From Chloroflexota bacterium (lineage in GTDB: Bacteria > Chloroflexota > Limnocylindria > Limnocylindrales > CSP1-4), in assembly GCA_021812735.1 (NCBI GenBank), contig JAKAMV010000077.1, positions 1 to 19,704 of the forward strand: a DNA stretch of 19,704 nucleotides, in the 5' to 3' direction. Position numbers and translations under genes: made by a program. Below the pieces are notes generated by a model, which did not search any database, was not told the DNA's origin, and was given only the letters and a program-made list of their open reading frames with translations. Below, piece after piece: positions 14,661 through 19,704 of the stretch. Each line of letters opens with the position of its first letter. Position 1 is the first letter of the stretch.

Positions 14661-15415
14661 GCGAGCTCCCGCCGGAGCACCGGGTACCGATCGTCGGCCG
14701 CGGCGACGGCAAAGCCCAGTCGGGTCCAGAAGGCGGGCTCGGCCGCGCTCGTGGCATCGGGCTTGGCGCCCACTTCCGGGTAGGTCTCCACGGCCGAGAA
14801 GCCGCGGCTCGCGAGGTCGTCGCACACGGCCTCGACCAGCCGGGCGGCGTAGCCGTGCGCGCGGGCGGCCGGAGTGGTCGCGATGCAGGTGATCACCGCG
14901 GGCAGCGGGGACTGCGGCAGCCTGGGGTACAGGTCGCGCGTGCGCATCGCCCGCGGATAGGCCGAGAGCGGCCCGAACTGGATGTACGCGGCCGGCTCGT
15001 CGTCCGCCAGCAGCACCTTGGCGTAGGAGCCGAACACGGACGCGCCGCGGGCCAGCAGCCGGAGCTTGGGCCGTGCTTCGACGCCCACGGTCGGTGTGGC
15101 CTTGGGCTGCGGGGCGAACGGGTTGAAGGGCGCGTCGTCGCCGGCGGCGAACGGGTTGAAGGCGGGCCCTGAGGACGCGGGGGCGAACGGGTTGAAGGTG
15201 GGCGGGTCGTCGCTGCCGCCGAACGGATCGCGCGCCATCGGCTTGGCGGCGGGCGCCGGCCTGGCCGCGCTCAGCCAGCCGGCTCGGGCGGCCCTTGAGC
15301 CCCGCTCCGTGTCCTCCCAGTAGTCGCAGCTCCGATGGTCGAAGCCGGGGTCAGCGCACGGCGGCACCAGCCCGAAGGTCGCGTCGTCGGTCACGTCCAC
15401 GATGCGAATGGCCAT
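14657..15415 (-). CDS. GNAT-family acetyltransferase with an NPF-repeat insert
   Basis: A 252-residue cytoplasmic protein. The N-terminal part (FGLVPPCADPGFDHRSCDYWED) holds two cysteines, Cys20 and Cys30. Residues about 60-105 are a low-complexity insert with three NPFAP/NPFAA motifs. The C-terminal 140 residues look like a GNAT acetyltransferase: KVLLADDEPAAYIQFGPL, AVITCIATTPAARAHGYAARLVEAV (acetyl-CoA-binding region, a variant of the usual Q/RxxGxG/A loop), FSAVETYPEV, and EPAFWTRLGFAVAAAD. The acceptor is unknown. The ATG at 15415 has TAAACT 6 nt upstream. It is the first gene of a two-gene unit with the lipoprotein at 13968-14660. Repeat DNA in the insert suggests recent expansion. Confidence 0.85.
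   Translation of the reverse strand: MAIRIVDVTDDATFGLVPPCADPGFDHRSCDYWEDTERGSRAARAGWLSAARPAPAAKPMARDPFGGSDDPPTFNPFAPASSGPAFNPFAAGDDAPFNPFAPQPKATPTVGVEARPKLRLLARGASVFGSYAKVLLADDEPAAYIQFGPLSAYPRAMRTRDLYPRLPQSPLPAVITCIATTPAARAHGYAARLVEAVCDDLASRGFSAVETYPEVGAKPDATSAAEPAFWTRLGFAVAAADDRYPVLRRELA
15114..15196. repeat. Three direct repeats encoding NPF motifs
   Basis: The 14-mer GCGAACGGGTTGAA occurs exactly at 15114-15127, 15147-15160 and 15183-15196. On the minus strand each encodes the FNPFA core. Spacings of 33 and 36 bp keep the frame. Confidence 0.9.
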
Positions 15416-15421
15416 GCGGGG

Positions 15422-15427
15422 AGTTTA
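15422..15427 (-). promoter_or_regulatory. -10 box of the GNAT-lipoprotein unit (leaderless type)
   Basis: TAAACT on the minus strand ends 6 nt before the ATG at 15415, with no Shine-Dalgarno. It lies 24 bp from the first palindrome of the 15451-15579 cluster. Confidence 0.6.
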
Positions 15428-15450
15428 GGGCGGGCGACTTGGCCAATGAC

Positions 15451-15579
15451 GTCCGTAACACCGCCCAGGGCGGTGTTACGGACGGATCCGGGCCGCAATA
15501 CCGCCTGCGGCGGTACGACGCCATGGCTCCACGCTCCGGGCGCTGCGCCGCCGCTGCGTAATACCGCCGCGGGCGGTAT
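15451..15579. repeat. Cluster of three related REP-like palindromes
   Basis: Palindrome 1 (15451-15483) has 16-nt arms around a single A. Palindrome 2 (15499-15515) is TACCGCC-TGC-GGCGGTA. Palindrome 3 (15561-15579) is ATACCGCC-GCG-GGCGGTAT. All share the core ACCGCC-NNN-GGCGGT, preceded in copies 1 and 3 by GTAA. They sit in the gap between the end of hutH and the GNAT promoter, as repetitive extragenic palindromes typically do. No frame across them looks coding. Confidence 0.8.
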
Positions 15580-15612
15580 CCAGCGGTTCGCAACGAGGAA
15601 ACCGGGCCATGC

Positions 15613-15675
15613 GCGACGCTCGACGCCGCGCAGACGCGGAGCCCGACGATCGCCCTGGGCTCCCCGCAGCGTCGC
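15613..15675 (-). terminator. Hairpin downstream of hutH
   Basis: GGAGCCC (15638-15644) pairs with GGGCTCC (15657-15663), and an outer stem GCGACGCT/AGCGTCGC (15613-15620 with 15668-15675) encloses it. It begins 9 nt after the hutH stop on the minus strand. It has no U-tract, so its activity is uncertain. Confidence 0.4.
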
Positions 15676-15684
15676 CCGCACGGG

Positions 15685-17298
15685 CTACTCGACCAGCGCC
15701 GCCAGCTCCCCGCTGCGGACGAGCTGGAGGGCCGCCGCCATGTCCGGCCCGGGTTCACGGTCCGCGGTGAGCGGCGCAATCGACCGCCTGACGATCGCGA
15801 GGGCATCCGCCACGCCCTCGCCGGGCATCGGCGCGTCCTCGCCCACCGACGCCCGACGCAGTTCCAGCGCCTGGGCAGCGGCCAGCACCTCGATCGCGAC
15901 GATCTGCTCCACGTGGGCGAGCACCGTGCGGGCGTGGCGCGCCGCCCCAGCCCCCATCGACACGTGGTCCTCCTGGTTGGCGGAGGTGGGGATCGAATCG
16001 GCCGACGACGGGTGTGCGAGCACCTTGTTCTCGGACGCGAGCGCCGCCGCCGTGTACTGGACGATCATGAGGCCGCTGTTCCGGCCAGGGTCGGGCGTCA
16101 GGAAGGCCGGCAGCCCCCCGTTGAGCCGCGGGTCGAGCATGAGCGCCACGCGTCGCTCGGAGATGGACCCGAGCTCGGCCAGCGCCAGCTTCGCGAAGTC
16201 GAGCGCGAGCGCGATGGGCTCGCCGTGGAAGTTGCCGCCGGAGATGACGAGGCCGCCGCCGGTCGCCAGCGCGTCCGCTGGCACCTCGCCGCCGGACGGG
16301 AACACGAGCGGGTTGTCGGTGGCCGAGTTGAGCTCCACGTCCAGTACGCGGCGGAGGTGGTCGAGCGCGTCGCGCACCGCGCCGTGGACCTGCGGCACGC
16401 AGCGCAGCGAGTACGGGTCCTGCACCTTGTGCGCCGAGCCGTGGTGCGCGGTCTGGAAGCCGGAGGCACGGAGCAGGTGCCGCACCTCGGCTGCGACCGC
16501 CACCTGGCCGGGGTGCGGGCGCGCCAGCTGGTACGGCGCGGCGAAGGCCACCTCGGTGCCCAGCATGGCCTCGAGGGTCATCGCGGCGGCCACCGATGCC
16601 GTGCGCGTGAGCCGGTCGGCGTCGGCCAGGAGCAGCGCGCCGAGCGCGCTCATCAGCTGGGTGCCGTTGAGCAGCGCGAGGCCTTCCTTGGGCGCCAGAT
16701 CCATGGGCTCGAGGCCGACCTCGCGGAGGGCGACGAGCGCGGGCATCAGGACGCCGCCCATCTCGACCTCACCGCGCCCCACGATCGGCAGCGCGAGGTG
16801 CGCCAGCGGCGCCAAGTCGCCGGAGGCGCCGACGCTCCCCTGCTCAGGGACTACGGGATGGATCCCCAGCTCGAGGAACCGGAGCAGCCGGTCCACCACC
16901 TCGGGTCGGGCTCCCGAGTGCCCGAGGGCGAGGGTGTTCGCGCGCAGCAGCAGCATCGCCCGCACGACGTCACGCGGGAACGGGCGGCCCACGCCGGCGG
17001 CGTGCGATGCGATGAGATTCCCCTGGAGGCGGGCGGTGTCGGCCGGCGGGATGAAGGTCGTGGCGAGGTCGCCGAAGCCCGTCGTGACCCCGTACACCAC
17101 CTCTCCCCTGGCGACCAGCGCGTCGATCACCGCGCGCGCCTCGGCCATCCGCTCGCGGGCGTGGATGTCGAGGTCCACGCGGGCGCCACCGCGCGCCACC
17201 GCCTCCACGTCGGCGATCGTCAGGTCGGCGCCGGTGAGGATGACGCGCTCCGGGCGCGGCTCGGGGGAATGGCTCGGGGTGAAGTGGGGCTCGCTCAC
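15685..17298 (-). CDS. hutH: Histidine ammonia-lyase
   Basis: Removes ammonia from L-histidine to give urocanate, the first step of the hut pathway. The 537 residues match the MIO-dependent lyase family. The Ala158-Ser159-Gly160 triad in GSVGASGDLAPLAHLALP forms the MIO cofactor. VVYGVTTGFGDLA carries the catalytic Tyr69, and NLIASHAAGVG, LLNGTQLMSA, QDPYSLRCVPQVHGAVRD, SATDNPLVF and SGGNFHGEPIA are all present. The GTG at 17298 was chosen because TATCCT ends 7 nt upstream and the product begins close to the usual N-terminus. An upstream extension would be non-conserved. Transcribed alone, divergent from dedA, with a palindrome cluster between it and the next minus-strand gene. Confidence 0.97.
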   Translation of the reverse strand: MSEPHFTPSHSPEPRPERVILTGADLTIADVEAVARGGARVDLDIHARERMAEARAVIDALVARGEVVYGVTTGFGDLATTFIPPADTARLQGNLIASHAAGVGRPFPRDVVRAMLLLRANTLALGHSGARPEVVDRLLRFLELGIHPVVPEQGSVGASGDLAPLAHLALPIVGRGEVEMGGVLMPALVALREVGLEPMDLAPKEGLALLNGTQLMSALGALLLADADRLTRTASVAAAMTLEAMLGTEVAFAAPYQLARPHPGQVAVAAEVRHLLRASGFQTAHHGSAHKVQDPYSLRCVPQVHGAVRDALDHLRRVLDVELNSATDNPLVFPSGGEVPADALATGGGLVISGGNFHGEPIALALDFAKLALAELGSISERRVALMLDPRLNGGLPAFLTPDPGRNSGLMIVQYTAAALASENKVLAHPSSADSIPTSANQEDHVSMGAGAARHARTVLAHVEQIVAIEVLAAAQALELRRASVGEDAPMPGEGVADALAIVRRSIAPLTADREPGPDMAAALQLVRSGELAALVE

Positions 17299-17305
17299 GC
17301 TGCCG

Positions 17306-17311
17306 AGGATA
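17306..17311 (-). promoter_or_regulatory. hutH -10 box (leaderless type)
   Basis: TATCCT on the minus strand ends 7 nt before the GTG at 17298. The same hexamer occurs on the plus strand at 17394-17399 for the divergent dedA gene. Confidence 0.6.
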
Positions 17312-17393
17312 GAGGGCGGAGGTCGCCCGGGTGGGCCGGGTCCGCGAACGAGGCGTCCGCGGCGGTGCGGGAGCCGGTTGGACGCCCGTCGGC

Positions 17394-17444
17394 TATCCTC
17401 GCCTCCGTGCCGGAAGGTCGCACGCCGGCGACCCCCACGAGGAG
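17394..17444 (+). promoter_or_regulatory. dedA -10 box and Shine-Dalgarno
   Basis: TATCCT (17394-17399) predicts a start near 17406 and a leader of about 50 nt. GAGGAG (17439-17444) lies 11 nt before the GTG at 17456, a slightly long spacing. A GTG at 17407 is out of frame with dedA. Confidence 0.45.
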
Positions 17445-17455
17445 CTGCCCCGCAC

Positions 17456-18130
17456 GTGCTCGCCTTCATCGACACCATCGCCATCCCGTTCCTCACCGGC
17501 CTCTACGGGGCCGTCGGCTACCTGGGCGTGTTGGTCGCGATGGCGATCGAGTCCGCCATGATCCCGCTGCCGTCGGAGCTGATCCTGCCGTTCGCCGGGT
17601 TCATGGTCTCCGATCCCGCCCAGATCGAGCCGCTCACTAGGTCGCCGTGGAGCTTCTGGATCGTCGTGGTGGTGGCCGTGGTCGGGAACACGGCGGGCTC
17701 GCTGATCGCCTACGCCATCGGCGCGTACGGCGGCCGGCCCTTCCTCGAGCGGTACGGCCGCTTCCTGCTGATCCGCGAGCACGAGATCGACATCGCCGAC
17801 CGGTTCTTCGCCGACCACGGCGCCGCCACGGTGTTCTTCGGCCGCCTGCTGCCGGTCGTCCGCACGTTCATCTCGTTCCCCGCCGGGGTGACGCGGATGC
17901 CGCTCGGGAGGTTCGTCGCCTACTCGACGGCCGGCGCCGTGCCCTGGTCGGTCGCCCTCGCCTTCGCGGGCACGCAGCTCGGCGCGCACTGGGGAGACAT
18001 CCGCAAGGCCCTCCAGCCGTTCGACACGCTCATCGCCGTGCTGGTCGTGGCCCTGCTCGCCGTGCTGCTGTGGATGCGGCTGGGTCGGCCCGGGTGGCCC
18101 AGGAAGGACGCGGGAACCGCCGCCGGCTGA
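17456..18130 (+). CDS. DedA-family membrane protein
   Basis: A 224-residue polytopic inner-membrane protein of the DedA/SNARE-associated family, linked in other bacteria to lipid-carrier (undecaprenyl phosphate or phosphatidylethanolamine) flipping and envelope homeostasis. Features: an N-terminal re-entrant segment with Glu32 in AIESAMIPLPSELILPFAG, GNTAGSLIAYAIGAYGGRPFLERYGR, the signature FGRLLPVVRTFISFPAGVTRMP (128-149), and a final helix LIAVLVVALLAVLLWMRL before a basic tail. The GTG at 17456 places the first hydrophobic segment at the usual distance. The frame is open far upstream, but that part is antisense to hutH. Divergent from hutH, convergent with the phosphatase gene. Confidence 0.92.
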   Translation: MLAFIDTIAIPFLTGLYGAVGYLGVLVAMAIESAMIPLPSELILPFAGFMVSDPAQIEPLTRSPWSFWIVVVVAVVGNTAGSLIAYAIGAYGGRPFLERYGRFLLIREHEIDIADRFFADHGAATVFFGRLLPVVRTFISFPAGVTRMPLGRFVAYSTAGAVPWSVALAFAGTQLGAHWGDIRKALQPFDTLIAVLVVALLAVLLWMRLGRPGWPRKDAGTAAG

Positions 18131-18152
18131 CGAGGCCGAGGGCCCGGCGCAG

Positions 18153-18180
18153 CGGGAGACGGCGTCCCGGACGCCTCCCG
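18153..18180. terminator. Hairpin between convergent dedA and phosphatase genes
   Basis: CGGGA/TCCCG (18153-18157 with 18176-18180) and GGCGTC/GACGCC (18161-18166 with 18170-18175) form one bulged stem with a CCG loop. It lies in the 52-nt gap between the two stops. No U-tract is present on either strand. Confidence 0.45.
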
Positions 18181-18182
18181 AG

Positions 18183-18896
18183 TCAGCCCCAGGGCAGGTC
18201 GTTGGCGCCGCGCAGGTGCGTGGTGTCGTTGGCCAGCAGCAGCGTGCCCCGCCGCGGGCCAGCGTCGTCCGCGAACGCGAGGACGGTCAGGTTGCACTGG
18301 CTCTGGATGAACCGCTGACGGAAGTGCCGCACGTCGGTGTCGAGCGCCACGCACAGGAGGATCCGGTTGAGGCTCCCGTGGGCGATCACCAGCACGCGGT
18401 GGTCCGCTCCCACCGCGCCCGCGGGGCCGCCCGTGGCGGTCGCGGCCCGGAACGAGGCGCGGGCGATCCAGCGCCGGTGCTCGTCAAGCAGGTCGTCGAG
18501 GAACGCGGCGACGCGACGCGCCACGTCGTCGCCCGACTCGCCGCCCGGGCAGCGCAGCTCGTCGGGCCGCTCGAGCCAGGCCCGCCGGCTCGGCCCGTCG
18601 TTCTCGTCGAGCTCGGCGTACGTGCGCCCCTCCCAGGCGCCGTAGTCCATCTCCTTGAGGCGGGGGTCGGCCTCGATCTCCACGCCGCGTCCCGCGACGA
18701 TGTCGGCCGTCTCGCGGGCGCGGAACAGGGGGCTGGTGATCACCCGCTCGAACGCGGTCCCTGCGAGGCGGCGGCGCAGGGCGTCGGCCTGGCGGCGGCC
18801 CGTGTCGTTGATGGAGATGTCGATCTTCTGGCCGAGGTGCTGCTCGGGGATCGAGCGGTCCGTCAGGCCGTGGCGGGTCAGGACGAGGGTGAGCAT
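18183..18896 (-). CDS. Histidine phosphatase family protein (phosphoglycerate mutase-like)
   Basis: A 237-residue cytoplasmic enzyme of the branch 1 histidine phosphatase superfamily. LTRHGLTD carries the phospho-accepting His9, with Arg8. TSPLFRARETADIV, LKEMDYGAWEGRTYAEL with acid Glu82, PGGESGDDVARRVAAF, and VIAHGSLNRILL with His173 complete the pocket. The EMDYGAWEG form resembles CobC/GpmB-type phosphatases rather than true glycolytic mutases. The substrate is not determined. An Ala/Gly-rich insertion (about 145-165) precedes the last motif. The ATG at 18896 has TATTCT 8 nt upstream; a TTG nine bases earlier is a less likely start. Divergent from the small His-rich gene. Confidence 0.92.
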   Translation of the reverse strand: MLTLVLTRHGLTDRSIPEQHLGQKIDISINDTGRRQADALRRRLAGTAFERVITSPLFRARETADIVAGRGVEIEADPRLKEMDYGAWEGRTYAELDENDGPSRRAWLERPDELRCPGGESGDDVARRVAAFLDDLLDEHRRWIARASFRAATATGGPAGAVGADHRVLVIAHGSLNRILLCVALDTDVRHFRQRFIQSQCNLTVLAFADDAGPRRGTLLLANDTTHLRGANDLPWG

Positions 18897-18904
18897 CGCC
18901 GCCA

Positions 18905-18910
18905 AGAATA
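18905..18910 (-). promoter_or_regulatory. -10 box of the histidine phosphatase gene (leaderless type)
   Basis: TATTCT on the minus strand ends 8 nt before the ATG at 18896. GAGAAT on the plus strand at 18928-18933, preceded by TGC, is a candidate extended -10 for the divergent gene at 18962. Confidence 0.55.
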
Positions 18911-18961
18911 GGGCGGGCCGGGAATGCGAGAATGGGACCGGAGGTACCCACGGAAGCAGCG

Positions 18962-19171
18962 ATGAGCGACACCGACCACGGCGCGCACGGCGCCGCCGCC
19001 CACGGCCCCGGGCACGACGACGGCCACGGCCATGACGAGCACGGCCACCCGGCCGACAAGCTCGGGCCCATCGACTGGACGCTGTGGTCGGTCGGCCTCC
19101 TGGGGGTAGCCGTCGCGCTGGTCGTCACGGCCGGCTTCGCCATGGCCACGGGCTTCAACTTCGGCCTCTAG
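18962..19171 (+). CDS. Small His-rich single-span membrane protein
   Basis: A 69-residue protein with a coding-like composition. Residues 1-33 hold eight histidines (HGAHGAAAHG, HDDGHGHDEHGH) with several Asp. Residues about 40-62 (WTLWSVGLLGVAVALVVTAGF) form one transmembrane helix, ending in a short tail ATGFNFGL. The ATG follows GGAAG at a 5-nt spacing (18952-18956). The His/Asp-rich segment could bind Zn, Ni, Cu or Co, and such tails occur on metal transporters and on small accessory subunits of respiratory complexes. I do not recognise a family and no partner is visible in the window. Confidence 0.65.
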   Translation: MSDTDHGAHGAAAHGPGHDDGHGHDEHGHPADKLGPIDWTLWSVGLLGVAVALVVTAGFAMATGFNFGL

Positions 19172-19258
19172 CACGGTCGCGCCGCCGCCGTTTCTGTGAG
19201 CAGGTGCAGTCCGGGTAAACGTTTCTGAACGAACCCGCGGGCCGCGCCGCCCCGCTGC

Positions 19259-19264
19259 TAGCGT
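19259..19264 (+). promoter_or_regulatory. Extended -10 box of the edge gene (leaderless type)
   Basis: TGCTAGCGT (extended -10; TAGCGT at 19259-19264) ends 8 nt before the ATG at 19273. No Shine-Dalgarno is seen. Confidence 0.5.
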
Positions 19265-19272
19265 GCCCGCCC

Positions 19273-19704
19273 ATGACCCCAATCGCCCCCCAACGTCACG
19301 CCCGCCCGGTCACGCGCCGACGCCGAGGGCCCGGCACCTGGATCCTGACGCTCAGCGTGGCCGCTGTGCTGTTCGCCGTGTCGGCGGCCATGCTCACGGC
19401 GCCGGGCAGCTCGCGCGCAGGCTCGAGCGATCCGGCAGCGGCGGCCTCCTCCGCTGGCGCGTCTACGTCCAGCGACCCGTCGGCGAGCACCCTGCCGTCA
19501 GCCGCCCTCGCCGCCGCGGGGCTCGCCTCGCCGCCGCCTCCCGCCCCCGCCGCCGCGCCGGCGGCCGTCGCCGCGGCGATACCCGCCGGGCCGTTCGCGC
19601 ACGGGCTGCTCATCGCCGACCGCGGCAACGGGCGCATCCTCGCGGTGGACAACTCGGGCCACATCTTCTGGAAGTTCCCGGTCAAGGGCAGCCTGCCCGG
19701 CGGC
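19273..19704 (+). CDS. Secreted or anchored beta-propeller protein (partial, C-terminus off the right edge)
   Basis: The first 144 codons are in the window. A basic N-terminus (RPVTRRRRGPG) precedes one hydrophobic segment (TWILTLSVAAVLFAVSAAML), giving a signal anchor or signal peptide. A linker of about 70 residues rich in Ala, Ser and Pro follows. The folded part begins at FAHGLLIADRGNGRILAVDNSGHIFWKFP, the pattern of an NHL or PQQ-type propeller blade (ADRGNGRI plus a W-x-F strand end). A sugar- or protein-binding propeller, or an arylsulfotransferase-like enzyme, is possible. The remainder is outside the window, so function cannot be assigned. Confidence 0.75.
   Translation, partial: MTPIAPQRHARPVTRRRRGPGTWILTLSVAAVLFAVSAAMLTAPGSSRAGSSDPAAAASSAGASTSSDPSASTLPSAALAAAGLASPPPPAPAAAPAAVAAAIPAGPFAHGLLIADRGNGRILAVDNSGHIFWKFPVKGSLPGG

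Noticed and set aside
12396..14783. Long plus-strand frame opposite hutU and the lipoprotein gene
   Set aside because: Product is His/Arg/Gly-rich without recognisable motifs and overlaps two well-supported minus-strand genes.
15335..17455. Upstream extension of the dedA frame by about 700 codons
   Set aside because: The extension is antisense to hutH and non-conserved in composition; dedA starts at 17456 with a Shine-Dalgarno.

Overview
The window is very GC-rich, densely packed, and codes on both strands with the strong third-position G/C bias of a high-GC bacterium. The mix of many small secreted lipoproteins with Pro/Ala/Ser-rich linkers, SpaA-type surface proteins with PT-repeat stalks, a scattered hut pathway and many apparently leaderless genes fits a Chloroflexota lineage (for example Limnocylindria-like) or a deep actinobacterial relative. 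This placement is inference: no rRNA or other phylogenetic marker beyond argS is present.

Layout. 1-852 (minus) is the N-terminal 284 codons of a secreted surface protein with a SpaA-like domain and a PT stalk encoded by a perfect 12-bp tandem repeat. It starts at TTG behind a strong Shine-Dalgarno and a hairpin-rich leader. 853-1712 is non-coding, looks less GC-rich, and holds two hairpins that share a 17-nt word in inverted orientation. 1713-2132 (minus) is the broken C-terminal remnant of a second surface protein of the same C-terminal type. 2234-3928 (plus) is argS. 3973-5361 (minus) is a lipoprotein with a zincin signature. 5410-5560 is an intergenic gap with a strong intrinsic terminator on the plus strand and a possible C-rich small RNA. 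5620-6291 (plus) is an MBL-fold protein with a degenerate metal site, followed by a stub resembling the N-terminus of lysoplasmalogenase (YhhN).

Histidine degradation is the main metabolic theme, all on the minus strand but scattered. hutI (6455-7822) overlaps ftcD (7819-8793) by 4 bp. hutU lies at 12231-13910 and hutH at 15685-17298. Together they would convert histidine to urocanate, imidazolonepropionate, N-formiminoglutamate, and then glutamate plus 5-formimino-THF. FtcD lacks the cyclodeaminase domain, so that last step must be encoded elsewhere. Between these genes sit a lipoprotein alpha/beta hydrolase (8897-10147), an MFS exporter (10218-11564), a DUF3558-like lipoprotein (11672-12202), and a GNAT acetyltransferase-lipoprotein pair (15415-13968). 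A cluster of three related palindromes (15451-15579) separates hutH from the GNAT gene.

The right end carries a DedA membrane protein (17456-18130), a histidine phosphatase (18183-18896, minus), a tiny His-rich single-span membrane protein (18962-19171), and the start of a secreted beta-propeller protein (19273 to the edge).

The strongest cross-window signal is regulatory. At least ten genes have a TANNNT-type -10 box ending only 6-8 nt before the start codon and no Shine-Dalgarno, which predicts leaderless mRNAs. argS, the first surface-protein gene and dedA instead have leaders with clear Shine-Dalgarno sequences. I see no CRISPR array, tRNA, rRNA, transposase, phage gene or defence system.
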